Shown here: positions 46,708 through 56,140 of the stretch, piece by piece
Layout: the number at the start of each line of letters is the position of its first letter
Numbering within the stretch: position 1 is the first letter of the stretch
Assembly (NCBI RefSeq): GCF_040687965.1
Contig: NZ_CP156084.1
Location: 1,564,501 to 1,628,500, forward strand
DNA length: 64,000 nt
Origin: Methylocystis echinoides
GTDB lineage: Bacteria > Pseudomonadota > Alphaproteobacteria > Rhizobiales > Beijerinckiaceae
Direction of reading: 5' to 3'
Position numbers and translations under genes: made by a program
Notes under the pieces: generated by a model
Database searches by the model: none
What the model saw: the letters and a program-made list of their open reading frames with translations, nothing else
What the model was told of the DNA's origin: nothing

Positions 46708-48182
46708 AGCCGCTCGAGGTTCTCGCCGTCGCCTCGGAGATGAGCCCGCTCGTCAAAACGGGGGGGCTCGCCGACGTCGTGGGCGCGCTGCCGGCGGCGT
46801 TGCGCGCCGAGGGCGTCGAGACGCGCACGTTGCTTCCCGGCTATCCGGACGTTATCGCCGCGCTCGGGGCGGGCGAGACGTCGCTTGCCTTCGACGATCT
46901 CTTCGGCGGCCCGGCCTGGCTGCATGAGGGACGCCTGGGCGAAGATGTTATCTACACGCTCGTCGCGCCGCATCTCTATGCGCGCGCGGGCGGACTCTAT
47001 ACCGACGCGAATGGCGTCGACTATCCCGACAACGCCTTCCGCTTCGCCGCGCTCGCCTGGGTCGGCGCCGAGATCGCGCAAGGGGCGCTTGCGGATTTCC
47101 TTCCCGACGTTCTGCACGCGCATGACTGGCAGGCGGCGCTGGCGCCCGCCTATCTCCATTACAGCGGCCGGCCGCGGCCAGCGACCATCGTCACGGTGCA
47201 TAACATCGCCTTTCAGGGACAATTCGCCAAGGAATTGCTCGACGATCTGCGCCTGCCGCCGCAATCCTTCCAGATGGAGGGCGTCGAATATTACGGCGCG
47301 ATCGGCTTCCTGAAGGCTGGCCTCCAGCTTTGCGACCGCATCACGACCGTGTCGCCGAGTTACGCGCTCGAGATCGAAACCCCCGAATTCGGCATGGGGC
47401 TCGACGGCCTGTTGCGCGCGCGCGCGAATGTGGTCAGCGGCATCCTCAATGGCGTCGACGAAGCGGTATGGAGCCCCGCGACAGATTCCCGCATCGCCGC
47501 CCGCTATGACGCGGGGCGCCTCGACCGCCGCGCGAAAAACAAGGCGACGCTTCAGCGCCGATTGCATCTCGATGCGGACCCCGAGGCTTTTGTGCTGGGC
47601 GTGGTGAGCCGGCTGTCTTGGCAAAAGGGCCATGACATGCTGCTCGCCACGCTGCCCGCGCTGATGGCGCGCCGCGTGCAGCTTGCTTTGATCGGGACGG
47701 GCGACAAACATCTCGAGGAGAGCTTTCTCGCGGCGCAGGACGCCTATCCTGGCCGCGTCGCCGTCACCATCGGCTACAGCGAGGACATGGCGCATCTCAT
47801 TCAGGCGGGGGCCGACGCTTTTCTCGTTCCCTCGCGATTCGAGCCCTGCGGCCTGACGCAGCTTTACGCGCTGCGCTATGGCGCAGTCCCAATCGTTTCG
47901 CGCCTCGGCGGCCTGAAAGACACGATTGTCGACGCCAATGAGATGGCGCTGCAGGCCGGCGTCGCGACAGGCTTTCAATTCTCGCCGCCCTCGGCGGAGG
48001 CGCTCGCCCTTGCGCTGCGCCAGGCCGAGAGGGTTTTCAGGGATAAAGAGACGTGGCGCAGCTTGCAGGTCAACGGCATGAAGACAGACGTGTCCTGGCG
48101 CCATCCCGCGCGGCGTTATGCGGCGCTTTACCGTGAGGCGGTCTCGGGGGACGCCGTCCCCTCCCTGTCCCTCCCCCGCTGA
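46704..48182 (+). CDS. glgA: glycogen synthase GlgA
   Basis: GT5 enzyme that elongates alpha-1,4-glucan from ADP-glucose. The 492 residues include the ADP-glucose motif [17 protein letters not shown] at the N terminus and, in the C-terminal domain, [12 protein letters not shown] and [17 protein letters not shown]. Translation is coupled to glgC. The last codons and the TGA lie inside a palindromic repeat (hairpin CCCGCT-GA-AGCGGG), so the C-terminal residues SLSLPR probably come from the repeat. Confidence 0.96.
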   Translation: MKPLEVLAVASEMSPLVKTGGLADVVGALPAALRAEGVETRTLLPGYPDVIAALGAGETSLAFDDLFGGPAWLHEGRLGEDVIYTLVAPHLYARAGGLYTDANGVDYPDNAFRFAALAWVGAEIAQGALADFLPDVLHAHDWQAALAPAYLHYSGRPRPATIVTVHNIAFQGQFAKELLDDLRLPPQSFQMEGVEYYGAIGFLKAGLQLCDRITTVSPSYALEIETPEFGMGLDGLLRARANVVSGILNGVDEAVWSPATDSRIAARYDAGRLDRRAKNKATLQRRLHLDADPEAFVLGVVSRLSWQKGHDMLLATLPALMARRVQLALIGTGDKHLEESFLAAQDAYPGRVAVTIGYSEDMAHLIQAGADAFLVPSRFEPCGLTQLYALRYGAVPIVSRLGGLKDTIVDANEMALQAGVATGFQFSPPSAEALALALRQAERVFRDKETWRSLQVNGMKTDVSWRHPARRYAALYREAVSGDAVPSLSLPR

Positions 48183-48260
48183 AGCGGGCGTGCTCATCCT
48201 CTTTGAAGTCGACGGTCTGATTTCCTCTCCCGCAAGGCGGGGGAGGGTTCGCGAGGGAGC
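48160..48260. repeat. palindromic repeat overlapping the end of glgA
   Basis: CCCGCT/AGCGGG (48175-48188) spans the glgA stop, and CCTCTCCCGC/GCGGGGGAGG (48224-48246) follows. It belongs to the CCCTCCCC family of this window and occupies the glgA-glgX gap. Confidence 0.7.
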
Positions 48261-48264
48261 CTGA

Positions 48265-51200
48265 ATGCAGATCACGACAGGCGCACCCGAGCCGCTCGGC
48301 GTCACGCTCGACGAGACGGGCGCCAATGTCGCCGTTTTTTCCGCCCACGCCGACGAAATCGAGCTTTGCCTGTTCGACGCCGACGACCGCGAGACGGCGC
48401 GCATCAGGCTTCCCGCCCGCACCGGCGACGTCTTTCACGGCCATGTCGCCGGGCTCGACGACGGACAGCGCTATGGCTTTCGAGCTTATGGCCCTGACGC
48501 GCCGGCGGAGGGGCATCGCTTCAACGGCGCGAAGCTTCTCATCGACCCTTACGCGCTCGCGCTCGACCGGGCGCTGCGGCTGCATCCCAGCCAGTTCGCA
48601 TTCGGCGAGACCGCCGCAGACGACAGCGCGCCCTTCGTCGCCAAAGCGGTGATGAGCCGGCCGCGGCCTGCGGCGCAGAAGCTTGCGCGCCAGGCGCCGC
48701 GAAATGCGATTATCTATGAACTTCACGTCAAGGGCTTCACCGCCGCGCATCCCGATATTCCGCAGCAATTGCGCGGACGGTTCGCCGGCCTCGCGCATGA
48801 GGCGGCGATCGCGCATTTGAAAAGACTGGGCGTCACGACGATCGAGCTGCTTCCCTGCGCGGCCTGGATCGACGAACGCCATCTGCCGCCGTTGGGCCTC
48901 GCCAACTACTGGGGCTACAATCCGATCGCCTGGATGGCCCCCGATCCGCGCCTGGCGCCCGGCGGGTGGGGCGAGGTGCGCGCAGCCGTCGAGGCGCTGC
49001 ACGAAGCAGGCCTCGACGTGATTGTCGACGTCGTCTTCAATCATACCGGAGAGAGCGACGCATTCGGGCCGACGCTTTCCCTGCGCGGTCTCGACAACGC
49101 TACCTATTACCGGCTTGCCGAGGAGAAGTCGCGCTATGTCAATGACGCCGGCTGCGGCAATATTCTCGCCTTCGAGCGCGCAGCCGTCGTGCGGCTCGCC
49201 ATGGACGCGCTGCGCGCCTGGGCGACCTTTGGCGGCGTCGACGGTTTCCGCTTCGATCTCGCGACCACGCTGGGGCGCTTCCCCTCGGGCTTCGATCCCG
49301 ACGCGCCTTTCCTGACGGCGCTGCGGCAGGACCCGCTGCTGCGCGAGCTCACGCTCATCGCCGAGCCCTGGGATCTTGGTCCGGGCGGCTATCGTCTCGG
49401 GCAATTCCCGGCGCCCTTCGCCGAATGGAACGATCGTTATCGCGACAGCGTCCGGCGTTTCTGGCGCAAAGACGCCGCGGGCGTGGGAGAATTGGCGACG
49501 CGGTTCGCCGGTTCACAGGATTTGTTCGCACGCCGTCGTCCCTCGAGCAGCGTCAATTTCGTGACCGCGCACGACGGCTTCACGCTGCGCGATCTCGTCT
49601 CCTACGAACGTAAGCGCAATGAGGGGAACGGCGAGGACAATCGCGACGGGACAACTGACAATCTCTCCTGGAACAATGGCGCGGAAGGCGAGAGCGACGA
49701 GCCTGCAATCATCGCGGCGCGCCAGCGGGATCAGCGCAATCTGCTGGCGACGCTCTTCTTCTCGCGGGGAACGCCCATGCTCGCCATGGGCGCCGAGCTC
49801 GGCCATACGCAGAACGGCAATAACAACGCCTATGCGCAGGACAACGAAACGAGCTGGATCGACTGGACGCTGGCGGACGCCGGGCTGATCGAGGCGACGG
49901 CGAAACTCATTGCGCTGCGCAACGCGCATCCCGCGCTGGGGGACGATCGCTTCCTCGACGGCGCCGCCCAGGACGATTCCCTCATCCCCGATGTGGACTG
50001 GCGACGGCCCGACGGCGCACCGATGCGCGAGGAAGATTGGCGCCGAGGCGACGCGCCGACTCTGATCGCAACGCTTTATGCGCAGGGCGACCGCGTTCTC
50101 GTCATTCTTCACAGAGACGCCGCGCCCTGTGGCGTGACGGCGCCGGAGACGCGCGACGGCTATTGCTGGCGCCTGGCCTTCGACGCCTCTGAGGGCGAGG
50201 CGAGAGTTGAAGCGGGCGATGTGACGGCTCCGGCGCGAACGGCGGTCTTGCTCGTCGAAGAAAAGAGCGCTGCGCCGGCTCGCTTGCCCGCCCCCGACGA
50301 CGCGCTGATGGCGCGGCTCGCAGAGGCGGCGGGCGTCGCCACGCACTGGCGCGACGTCGACGGCGTCGACCATCAGGTCCCGCGCGACACGCTGCTTGCG
50401 CTGCTGACCCGGCTCGGCCTGCCCGCGCGAAGCCGGACTGACGCGCGCGACAGTCTGCTGCGTCTGGCGCAAATGCGCGATCGCCGCCCCTTGCCGCAAC
50501 ATCTCGTCGGTCGCGAACATGCGCCTGTGACGCTGCGCCTCGGCGTTGAGGCTCCCGCGCGTCTGACGCTCGCGCATGAAGACGGACACGAAGAGCCGCT
50601 GGTCCTGTCGAACGTGGCGCCCTGCGCCTGGCTTGGCGCGGACGGCGTCCGGCGTCACGGCCGCCGCGCGTCATTGCCGCCGCTTCCGGCAGGTCGTTAC
50701 GACCTCCGCGCCGAGGATGGCGCAACCTGTCGTCTCATCGTCGCGCCGGCGCATTGTCATCTTCCCGAAGGCCGCGCGTTCGGATTTTCGGCGCAGCTCT
50801 ATTCTTTGCGCCGCGACGGCGATCAGGGCATGGGCGATTTCACGACGCTGCGTCGCCTCGCCGAGGAAAGCGCCAAGGCCGGCGCGGCGCTCGTCGCCCT
50901 CAATCCCCTGCATGCGCTGTTTTCGCAGGACCGCACGCGGGCGAGCCCGTATTACCCTTCCGACCGGCGCTTTCTCGATTCGCTTTACATCGACCTCGCC
51001 GATTGCCCCGGCGCCGCATTCGACCCTGAAAACGCCCGCGCATTGTCCTTGCGCGACATGGTCGAGTATCCGGCCGTTCAGGCGCTCAAGCAGCGCGCGC
51101 TCGAAACGGCCTTCGCGCAATTCGACGATCTGGCGCGACGCCAGCCGGACGCCGCGCCCGTCGCAGGCTTCGCCCGTTTTTGCGCCGATGGCGGCGAGGC

Positions 51201-52377
51201 GCTGACGCGCTTTGCGCTTTTCGAGACGATCAGCGAGACGAGGCGCGGCGAAGATTGGCGGCGCTGGCCGCAGGCCTTGCGCGACGCGCAAGCGGCCGCG
51301 CTCGCCGCTATCGCGGATCAACATGCGACGCGTCTGCGATTTCACGCATTCCTGCAGTGGGTCGCCGATCGTCAATTCTTTGGGGCCGCCGCGGCTGCGC
51401 AGCGAGCGGGTCTTTCGCTCGGCTTTTGCCGCGACCTCGCCATCGGCGCCGCTCCCGACGGCGCGGAAAGCTGGCGCAAGGCCGCGCATCTCATCGCGGG
51501 CTTTTCGATCGGCGCGCCGCCCGATCCCTTCAGCCGCGACGGCCAGAATTGGGGCTTGCCCGCGCCCAATCCGCTGGCGATCGAAGCTGACGGCGGCGCC
51601 GACTTCGCCGAGCTGCTCAGCGCCAACATGCGCCACGCCGGCGCGCTGCGCATCGACCATGTGATGGGGCTCGCGCGGCTCTTCCTCGTGCCGGAGGGCG
51701 CAAAGGCCGGCGAGGGCGCCTATGTCTCCTATCCGCTCGACGCGCTGCTCGCGCAGCTGTCGCTCGAAAGCGTCCGGGCGCGCTGCGCCGTTATTGGCGA
51801 AGACCTCGGCACGCTGCCCTGGGGCTTCAGGGAGCGTCTCGACGCTGCGCATGTCCTGAGCTATCGGGTGCTCTGGTTCGAGCGCGCCGGCGCAGGCTTC
51901 GTGGCGCCGCGCGACTATCCGGAAAAGGCCATGGCCTGCGTCTCGACACATGATCTGCCGACGTTACGAGGCTGGTGGGAAGAAGCCGACATCGCCGAGA
52001 AAGAGCGTCTCGCGCTGCTTTCGCCGCAAACCGCCGCGGAGGAGCGCGAGGCGCGGGCGAGAGACAGGCGCGCCCTCATCGACGCCTTGCAGGCCGAGAG
52101 ACTTATCGCGCCGCGCGACGTAGAGACGCCGTTCGACGACGCGCTGGCGCAGGCGCTGCATGCGTTCGCAGCGCGCACGCCCGCGCTTCTCGCCGTGGCG
52201 CAGCTCGACGATCTCGCCGGCGAAGCCGTCGCCGTCAATCTGCCCGGAACCGACCGCGAGCGGCCGAACTGGCGACGCAAGCTGCAACCCGCAATCGAAG
52301 CGCTATTTACCTTGCCGCGGGCGGGCGCGGTTGTTTCCGCCCTCCGCCGCAATGTGGACCAGATTGCCGGGCCATAG
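48265..52377 (+). CDS. fused glycogen debranching enzyme GlgX / 4-alpha-glucanotransferase MalQ
   Basis: 1370 residues in one uninterrupted frame, about the sum of GlgX and MalQ. The N-terminal half (1 to about 660) is a GH13 debranching enzyme with DGFRFDLAT (nucleophile Asp near 327), LIAEPWD (Glu near 365) and VTAHDGFT (Asp near 434). The C-terminal half (about 676-1370) is GH77 amylomaltase with LRIDHVMG (nucleophile Asp near 1130), IGEDLGTLP (Glu near 1179) and STHDLPT (Asp near 1228). Both active sites are complete. It should debranch glycogen and rearrange the released maltodextrins in one polypeptide. It closes the glgBCA cluster, 82 bases after glgA. Confidence 0.93.
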   Translation: MQITTGAPEPLGVTLDETGANVAVFSAHADEIELCLFDADDRETARIRLPARTGDVFHGHVAGLDDGQRYGFRAYGPDAPAEGHRFNGAKLLIDPYALALDRALRLHPSQFAFGETAADDSAPFVAKAVMSRPRPAAQKLARQAPRNAIIYELHVKGFTAAHPDIPQQLRGRFAGLAHEAAIAHLKRLGVTTIELLPCAAWIDERHLPPLGLANYWGYNPIAWMAPDPRLAPGGWGEVRAAVEALHEAGLDVIVDVVFNHTGESDAFGPTLSLRGLDNATYYRLAEEKSRYVNDAGCGNILAFERAAVVRLAMDALRAWATFGGVDGFRFDLATTLGRFPSGFDPDAPFLTALRQDPLLRELTLIAEPWDLGPGGYRLGQFPAPFAEWNDRYRDSVRRFWRKDAAGVGELATRFAGSQDLFARRRPSSSVNFVTAHDGFTLRDLVSYERKRNEGNGEDNRDGTTDNLSWNNGAEGESDEPAIIAARQRDQRNLLATLFFSRGTPMLAMGAELGHTQNGNNNAYAQDNETSWIDWTLADAGLIEATAKLIALRNAHPALGDDRFLDGAAQDDSLIPDVDWRRPDGAPMREEDWRRGDAPTLIATLYAQGDRVLVILHRDAAPCGVTAPETRDGYCWRLAFDASEGEARVEAGDVTAPARTAVLLVEEKSAAPARLPAPDDALMARLAEAAGVATHWRDVDGVDHQVPRDTLLALLTRLGLPARSRTDARDSLLRLAQMRDRRPLPQHLVGREHAPVTLRLGVEAPARLTLAHEDGHEEPLVLSNVAPCAWLGADGVRRHGRRASLPPLPAGRYDLRAEDGATCRLIVAPAHCHLPEGRAFGFSAQLYSLRRDGDQGMGDFTTLRRLAEESAKAGAALVALNPLHALFSQDRTRASPYYPSDRRFLDSLYIDLADCPGAAFDPENARALSLRDMVEYPAVQALKQRALETAFAQFDDLARRQPDAAPVAGFARFCADGGEALTRFALFETISETRRGEDWRRWPQALRDAQAAALAAIADQHATRLRFHAFLQWVADRQFFGAAAAAQRAGLSLGFCRDLAIGAAPDGAESWRKAAHLIAGFSIGAPPDPFSRDGQNWGLPAPNPLAIEADGGADFAELLSANMRHAGALRIDHVMGLARLFLVPEGAKAGEGAYVSYPLDALLAQLSLESVRARCAVIGEDLGTLPWGFRERLDAAHVLSYRVLWFERAGAGFVAPRDYPEKAMACVSTHDLPTLRGWWEEADIAEKERLALLSPQTAAEEREARARDRRALIDALQAERLIAPRDVETPFDDALAQALHAFAARTPALLAVAQLDDLAGEAVAVNLPGTDRERPNWRRKLQPAIEALFTLPRAGAVVSALRRNVDQIAGP

Positions 52378-52419
52378 TTCCGGCCAGTTTTTTTCAAAGA
52401 CGAAGGATCTGCGGCGCGC

Positions 52420-53793
52420 ATGACGGCATCGGCGGAGCGGTTTCGGGTTGGCGACATGCGCAGGCGCGCGGTCGGCGGCCTCGCTTTCGCCTCCGCGGTC
52501 GCCGTCGCCTCGCTCGCCGCGCGCGCCGAGGAGAAGGCGGCGACGCCCGCAGACGGTTCTGATCTCACCATCCGGCGGCTCGAGCTGCGCGGCGTCGAGG
52601 ACGTCATCGGCGAAAGCAAGGAGCGCGCGCGCAAGCTCGAACAGGACGTGGCCGCCCATGCGGCGATCCGCGAAAATCTCAACAAGACGCTGATCGAGGC
52701 GACGGGCCGGCTCCAGGAGACCGAGGCCCGCGCCGCCGAGATCGAGACGCGCCTCGAAAAGCTCGGGCTGCAGGAAAAGGCCATCGTCGATTCACTTGAA
52801 GGCCGCCGCGCCACGATCGTCGAAGTGCTGATGGTTCTGCAGCGCATGGGCCGGCGTCCGCCGCCCGCGCTGCTCGCTCGGCCGCAGGACGTGCTCGACG
52901 CGTTGCGCGCCGCGCTGGCGCTCGGGGATCTGTTGCCGCAGATGCGCGCGGAAGCGCAGGCGCTGCAAACGGATCTAACCGAGCTCGTGCGGCTGCGCGA
53001 CGGCGTGCGGCAGGAGCAGGCGCGCCTGACGAAAGAAAAGACGGCGCTCGCCGAGCAGCGCGAAAAACTCGGCGCGCTCATCGACATGCGCCAGGAAGCC
53101 CTCTCCGCGGCGCAGTCGGCGCTGCAGAGCGAAAGCGCGCGCGTCGAGAAACTGGCGCGCCAGGCGACGAGCCTGAAAGAGCTCATCACGCGCATGGAGG
53201 CCGAAAGCGAGGCCGCGCGCCAGGCCGCCGAGGCCGCGCGCAAGGCCGACGCCGAGCGGGCCGCCGCGCAGGCGAAGCTCGACGAAGAGCAGCGCCAGAA
53301 AGCGCTGGCCGCCCCCTTCAAAGACCCGGCGCGGCTCGCGCCCGCCGTTTCCTTCGCCGATCTCAAGGGGAAGCTCAATTTTCCGGTCGCGGGGTCGGTG
53401 CTCAAGCGCTACGGCGCGCCCGACGGTTTCGGCGGCAAGGAAAAAGCCTATTTCATCGGCGCGCGCGACAATGGCGTGGTGGTCGCGCCCTGCGACGGAT
53501 GGGTCGCCTTTTCAGGTCCTTACAGAACTTATGGACAACTCTTGATCATTAACGCGGGCGGCGGCTATTATGTGGTCCTGGCCGGCATGAGTCGCTCGAA
53601 TGTGAACGTCGGACAATTCGTCCTGGCGGGAGAGCCGGTGGCCAGCATGGGAGACGGAGCCGCGCAGACGGCGGCGACCATCGCGATCGGCGCGAAACAA
53701 CCCATTTTGTATGTCGAGTTCCGCAAGGACGGAACCTCGATCGACTCGAGCCCATGGTGGGCCAGGTCAGACAGTCGGAAGGTCGGCGGATGA
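52420..53793 (+). CDS. EnvC-like murein hydrolase activator with degenerate LytM domain
   Basis: 457 residues: an N-terminal signal or signal-anchor (AVGGLAFASAVAVASLAARA, about 16-35), a long coiled coil (about 45-300, Glu/Ala/Arg-rich), and a C-terminal M23/LytM fold starting near 320 (FPVAGSVLKRYGAPDGFGG). The zinc ligands of active M23 peptidases are missing: the usual HGNGYYTLYAHL reads NAGGGYYVVLAGM. That is the pattern of EnvC, which activates amidases at the septum instead of cutting peptidoglycan itself. Start at 52420 or at the in-frame ATG 52456. The stop overlaps ctpA (ATGA). Confidence 0.88.
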   Translation: MTASAERFRVGDMRRRAVGGLAFASAVAVASLAARAEEKAATPADGSDLTIRRLELRGVEDVIGESKERARKLEQDVAAHAAIRENLNKTLIEATGRLQETEARAAEIETRLEKLGLQEKAIVDSLEGRRATIVEVLMVLQRMGRRPPPALLARPQDVLDALRAALALGDLLPQMRAEAQALQTDLTELVRLRDGVRQEQARLTKEKTALAEQREKLGALIDMRQEALSAAQSALQSESARVEKLARQATSLKELITRMEAESEAARQAAEAARKADAERAAAQAKLDEEQRQKALAAPFKDPARLAPAVSFADLKGKLNFPVAGSVLKRYGAPDGFGGKEKAYFIGARDNGVVVAPCDGWVAFSGPYRTYGQLLIINAGGGYYVVLAGMSRSNVNVGQFVLAGEPVASMGDGAAQTAATIAIGAKQPILYVEFRKDGTSIDSSPWWARSDSRKVGG

Positions 53794-55148
53794 TTCGCAA
53801 AACTGCTCTACTCGCTACCGGAATCGCCATCGGCGCCGGTTGCGCGACGCTTGGCCAGCAAGCGCGGGCGTTGATTGGCACGCCGGCGGTGGCGGCCACC
53901 GCCGACACCTATAAATTCCTGAGTCTGTTCGGCGACGTTTTCGACAAGGTTCGCGCCGACTATGTCGAGAAGCCCGACGAGCAGAAGCTTGTCGAAAACG
54001 CCATCAACGGCATGCTGACCTCGCTCGATCCGCATTCGAGCTACCTCGACGCCAAGGGCTTCAAGGACATGCGGACCCAGACCGAGGGCAAATTCGGCGG
54101 GCTCGGCATCGAAGTGACGCAGGAAGACGGCCTCGTGAAGGTCGTGACGCCGATCGACGACACGCCCGCGTCGCGCGCGGGCATCATGTCCGGCGACCTG
54201 ATCGGCGCCATCGACGACGAGAGCGTGCAAGGCATGACGCTCAATCAGGCCGTGGACAAGATGCGCGGCGCCATCAACACGCCGGTGAAGTTGACGATCT
54301 ACCGCGGCAAGGACAAGGACAAGCTCGACGTCAAGCTGACCCGCGCCGAGATCCACATCAAATCCGTGCGCGCGCGCAAGCAGGACGACGACATCGCCTA
54401 TGTCCGCATCTCGCAGTTCAACGAGGAGACCGCGGACGGCCTGCGCAACGCCATGGCCAAATATGCGCAGGAAATCCCGGCCGACAAATTCAAGGGCTAT
54501 ATCATCGACCTGCGCAACAATCCGGGCGGCCTGCTCGACCAGTCGATCCAGGTCGTCAACGCCTTCATCGACAAGGGCGAGATCGTGTCGACGCGCGGCC
54601 GCAACGCCGACGAGACCCAGCGCTACAACGCCCGTCCCGGCGATCTCTCCAAGGGCAAGCCGGTCGTGGTGCTGATCAACGGCGGCTCGGCCTCGGCGTC
54701 CGAGATCGTCGCCGGCGCGCTGCAGGACCACAAGCGCGCCACGCTGATCGGGACGCGCTCCTTCGGCAAGGGCTCGGTGCAGACCATCATCCCGCTCGGC
54801 GGCGCCAGCGGCGCGCTGCGCCTCACCACGGCGCGCTATTACACGCCGTCCGGCCGCTCGATCCAGGCCAAGGGCATCGATCCCGACATGGTGATCCTGC
54901 AGGAAGTCCCGGACGAGCTGAAGGGCAAGGACGACACCAAGGGCGAAGCCTCGCTCAAGGGCCATCTGAAGAACGGCGAGGACGAGAAGACGGGCTCGCA
55001 GGCCTATGTGCCGCCGGACGAGAAGAAGGACAAGCAGCTCATCGCCGCCATCGACCTGCTCCATGGCAAGTCCAAGGCTCAGATCCTGGCGGAACAGTCC
55101 AAGGACGTCGCCAAGGACTCGACAAAGGCCGCGACCAAGGCCAATTAA
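53790..55148 (+). CDS. ctpA: carboxyl-terminal processing protease (S41)
   Basis: Periplasmic serine protease with a Ser-Lys dyad. The ATG at 53790 (MIRKTALLATGIAIGAGCA) gives 452 residues and a signal sequence with hydrophobic core 4-18. A PDZ domain (about 105-190, FGGLGIEVTQEDG, GDLIGAIDDESV) precedes the S41 catalytic core with GGSASASEIVAGAL (Ser) and SFGKGSVQ (Lys). The C-terminal 60 residues are charged and Lys-rich. Translation is coupled to the EnvC-like gene, a common alphaproteobacterial pairing for peptidoglycan remodelling. A terminator follows. Confidence 0.96.
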   Translation: MIRKTALLATGIAIGAGCATLGQQARALIGTPAVAATADTYKFLSLFGDVFDKVRADYVEKPDEQKLVENAINGMLTSLDPHSSYLDAKGFKDMRTQTEGKFGGLGIEVTQEDGLVKVVTPIDDTPASRAGIMSGDLIGAIDDESVQGMTLNQAVDKMRGAINTPVKLTIYRGKDKDKLDVKLTRAEIHIKSVRARKQDDDIAYVRISQFNEETADGLRNAMAKYAQEIPADKFKGYIIDLRNNPGGLLDQSIQVVNAFIDKGEIVSTRGRNADETQRYNARPGDLSKGKPVVVLINGGSASASEIVAGALQDHKRATLIGTRSFGKGSVQTIIPLGGASGALRLTTARYYTPSGRSIQAKGIDPDMVILQEVPDELKGKDDTKGEASLKGHLKNGEDEKTGSQAYVPPDEKKDKQLIAAIDLLHGKSKAQILAEQSKDVAKDSTKAATKAN

Positions 55149-55173
55149 GCGCGGCGGACCAAAGGCTCCAGAC

Positions 55174-55207
55174 AGCGGGCGCCGTGCAGCGGCGTCCGCT
55201 TTCGTTT
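55174..55207 (+). terminator. rho-independent terminator after ctpA
   Basis: An 11-base-pair stem (55174-55184 with 55190-55200, one G-U pair, loop TGCAG) followed by TTCGTTT. It separates ctpA from ccmC. Confidence 0.8.
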
Positions 55208-55220
55208 ATCAGGTCGGAAG

Positions 55221-55991
55221 ATGCCGAATATTCTCGACTACGCCAATCCGACGCGCTTTCTGAATTTCGCGCGCATCGTCCTGCCGTGGCTCGCCGGCGT
55301 CACGCTGGTCCTCCTTGCCATCGGGCTCTACGGCGCCTTCACCGCGCCGCCCGATTATCAGCAGGGCGAAACCGTGCGCATCATGTATATTCACGTGCCC
55401 GCGGCCTGGCTGGCGCTTTTCGCCTATGTGGCGATGACGTCCGCCTCGCTCGGCGTGCTCGTGTGGAAGCATCCGCTCGCCGACGCCGCGCAAAAGACCG
55501 CCGCCTCGCTCGGCGCCGCCTTCACCTTCGTCTGCCTCGTCACCGGGTCGTTGTGGGGCAAGCCGATGTGGGGGACCTATTGGGTGTGGGACGCGCGGCT
55601 CACCTCGATGCTGGTGCTGTTCCTGCTCTATCTCGGCCTCATCGCCGTGCGCCAGACGATGGACGACACGCCGCGCGGCGCGCGCGTCGCCTCGATCATG
55701 ACGCTGGTCGGCGCGATCGACATTCCGATCATCAAATATTCGGTCGACTGGTGGAATACGCTGCATCAGCCGGCCTCCGTCTTCCGCATCGGCGGGCCGA
55801 CGATCTCGGGCGCGATGCTGTGGCCCCTCCTGGTGATGGCGCTCGCGGCGACGCTCCTGTTCCTCACCCTTTATTTCATGGCGATCCGCAACGAAATCCT
55901 GCGCCGCCGCCTGGCGCGACTGTCGCTTCAGGCGCTGCAGGAGGGCGCGCGAGACGAAGGTGGCTCGCCCTCGCTGGAGGCCGCGCAATGA
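55221..55991 (+). CDS. ccmC: heme exporter/cytochrome c maturation membrane protein CcmC
   Basis: Loads heme onto CcmE during System I cytochrome c maturation. The 256-residue protein has six transmembrane segments, the tryptophan-rich heme-handling motif WGTYWVWDARLTS, and conserved His residues in external loops (YIHVPAAW, TLHQPAS). The C-terminal 30 residues are hydrophilic. Its stop overlaps the ccmD start. Confidence 0.96.
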   Translation: MPNILDYANPTRFLNFARIVLPWLAGVTLVLLAIGLYGAFTAPPDYQQGETVRIMYIHVPAAWLALFAYVAMTSASLGVLVWKHPLADAAQKTAASLGAAFTFVCLVTGSLWGKPMWGTYWVWDARLTSMLVLFLLYLGLIAVRQTMDDTPRGARVASIMTLVGAIDIPIIKYSVDWWNTLHQPASVFRIGGPTISGAMLWPLLVMALAATLLFLTLYFMAIRNEILRRRLARLSLQALQEGARDEGGSPSLEAAQ

Positions 55992-56140
55992 GCGACCACG
56001 CAAGCTACGTCGCGGCTGCCTATGCGATCGCCTTTCTCACCATCGGCGGCATGGCGGCGCGTATCATCCTCGATTATCGGCGCCTCAAGGCGGAGCTCGC
56101 GCGCTTTACGGCGCGCGACCAGGACGGAGGCGCTGCGTGA
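55988..56140 (+). CDS. ccmD: cytochrome c maturation protein CcmD
   Basis: A 50-residue single-pass membrane protein that helps release holo-CcmE from CcmABC. It reads MSDHASYVAAAYAIAFLTIG, then a basic cytoplasmic end (YRRLKAELARF), the usual CcmD layout. It is linked by ATGA to ccmC and by GTGA to ccmG, so all three are translated in a coupled way. Confidence 0.9.
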   Translation: MSDHASYVAAAYAIAFLTIGGMAARIILDYRRLKAELARFTARDQDGGAA

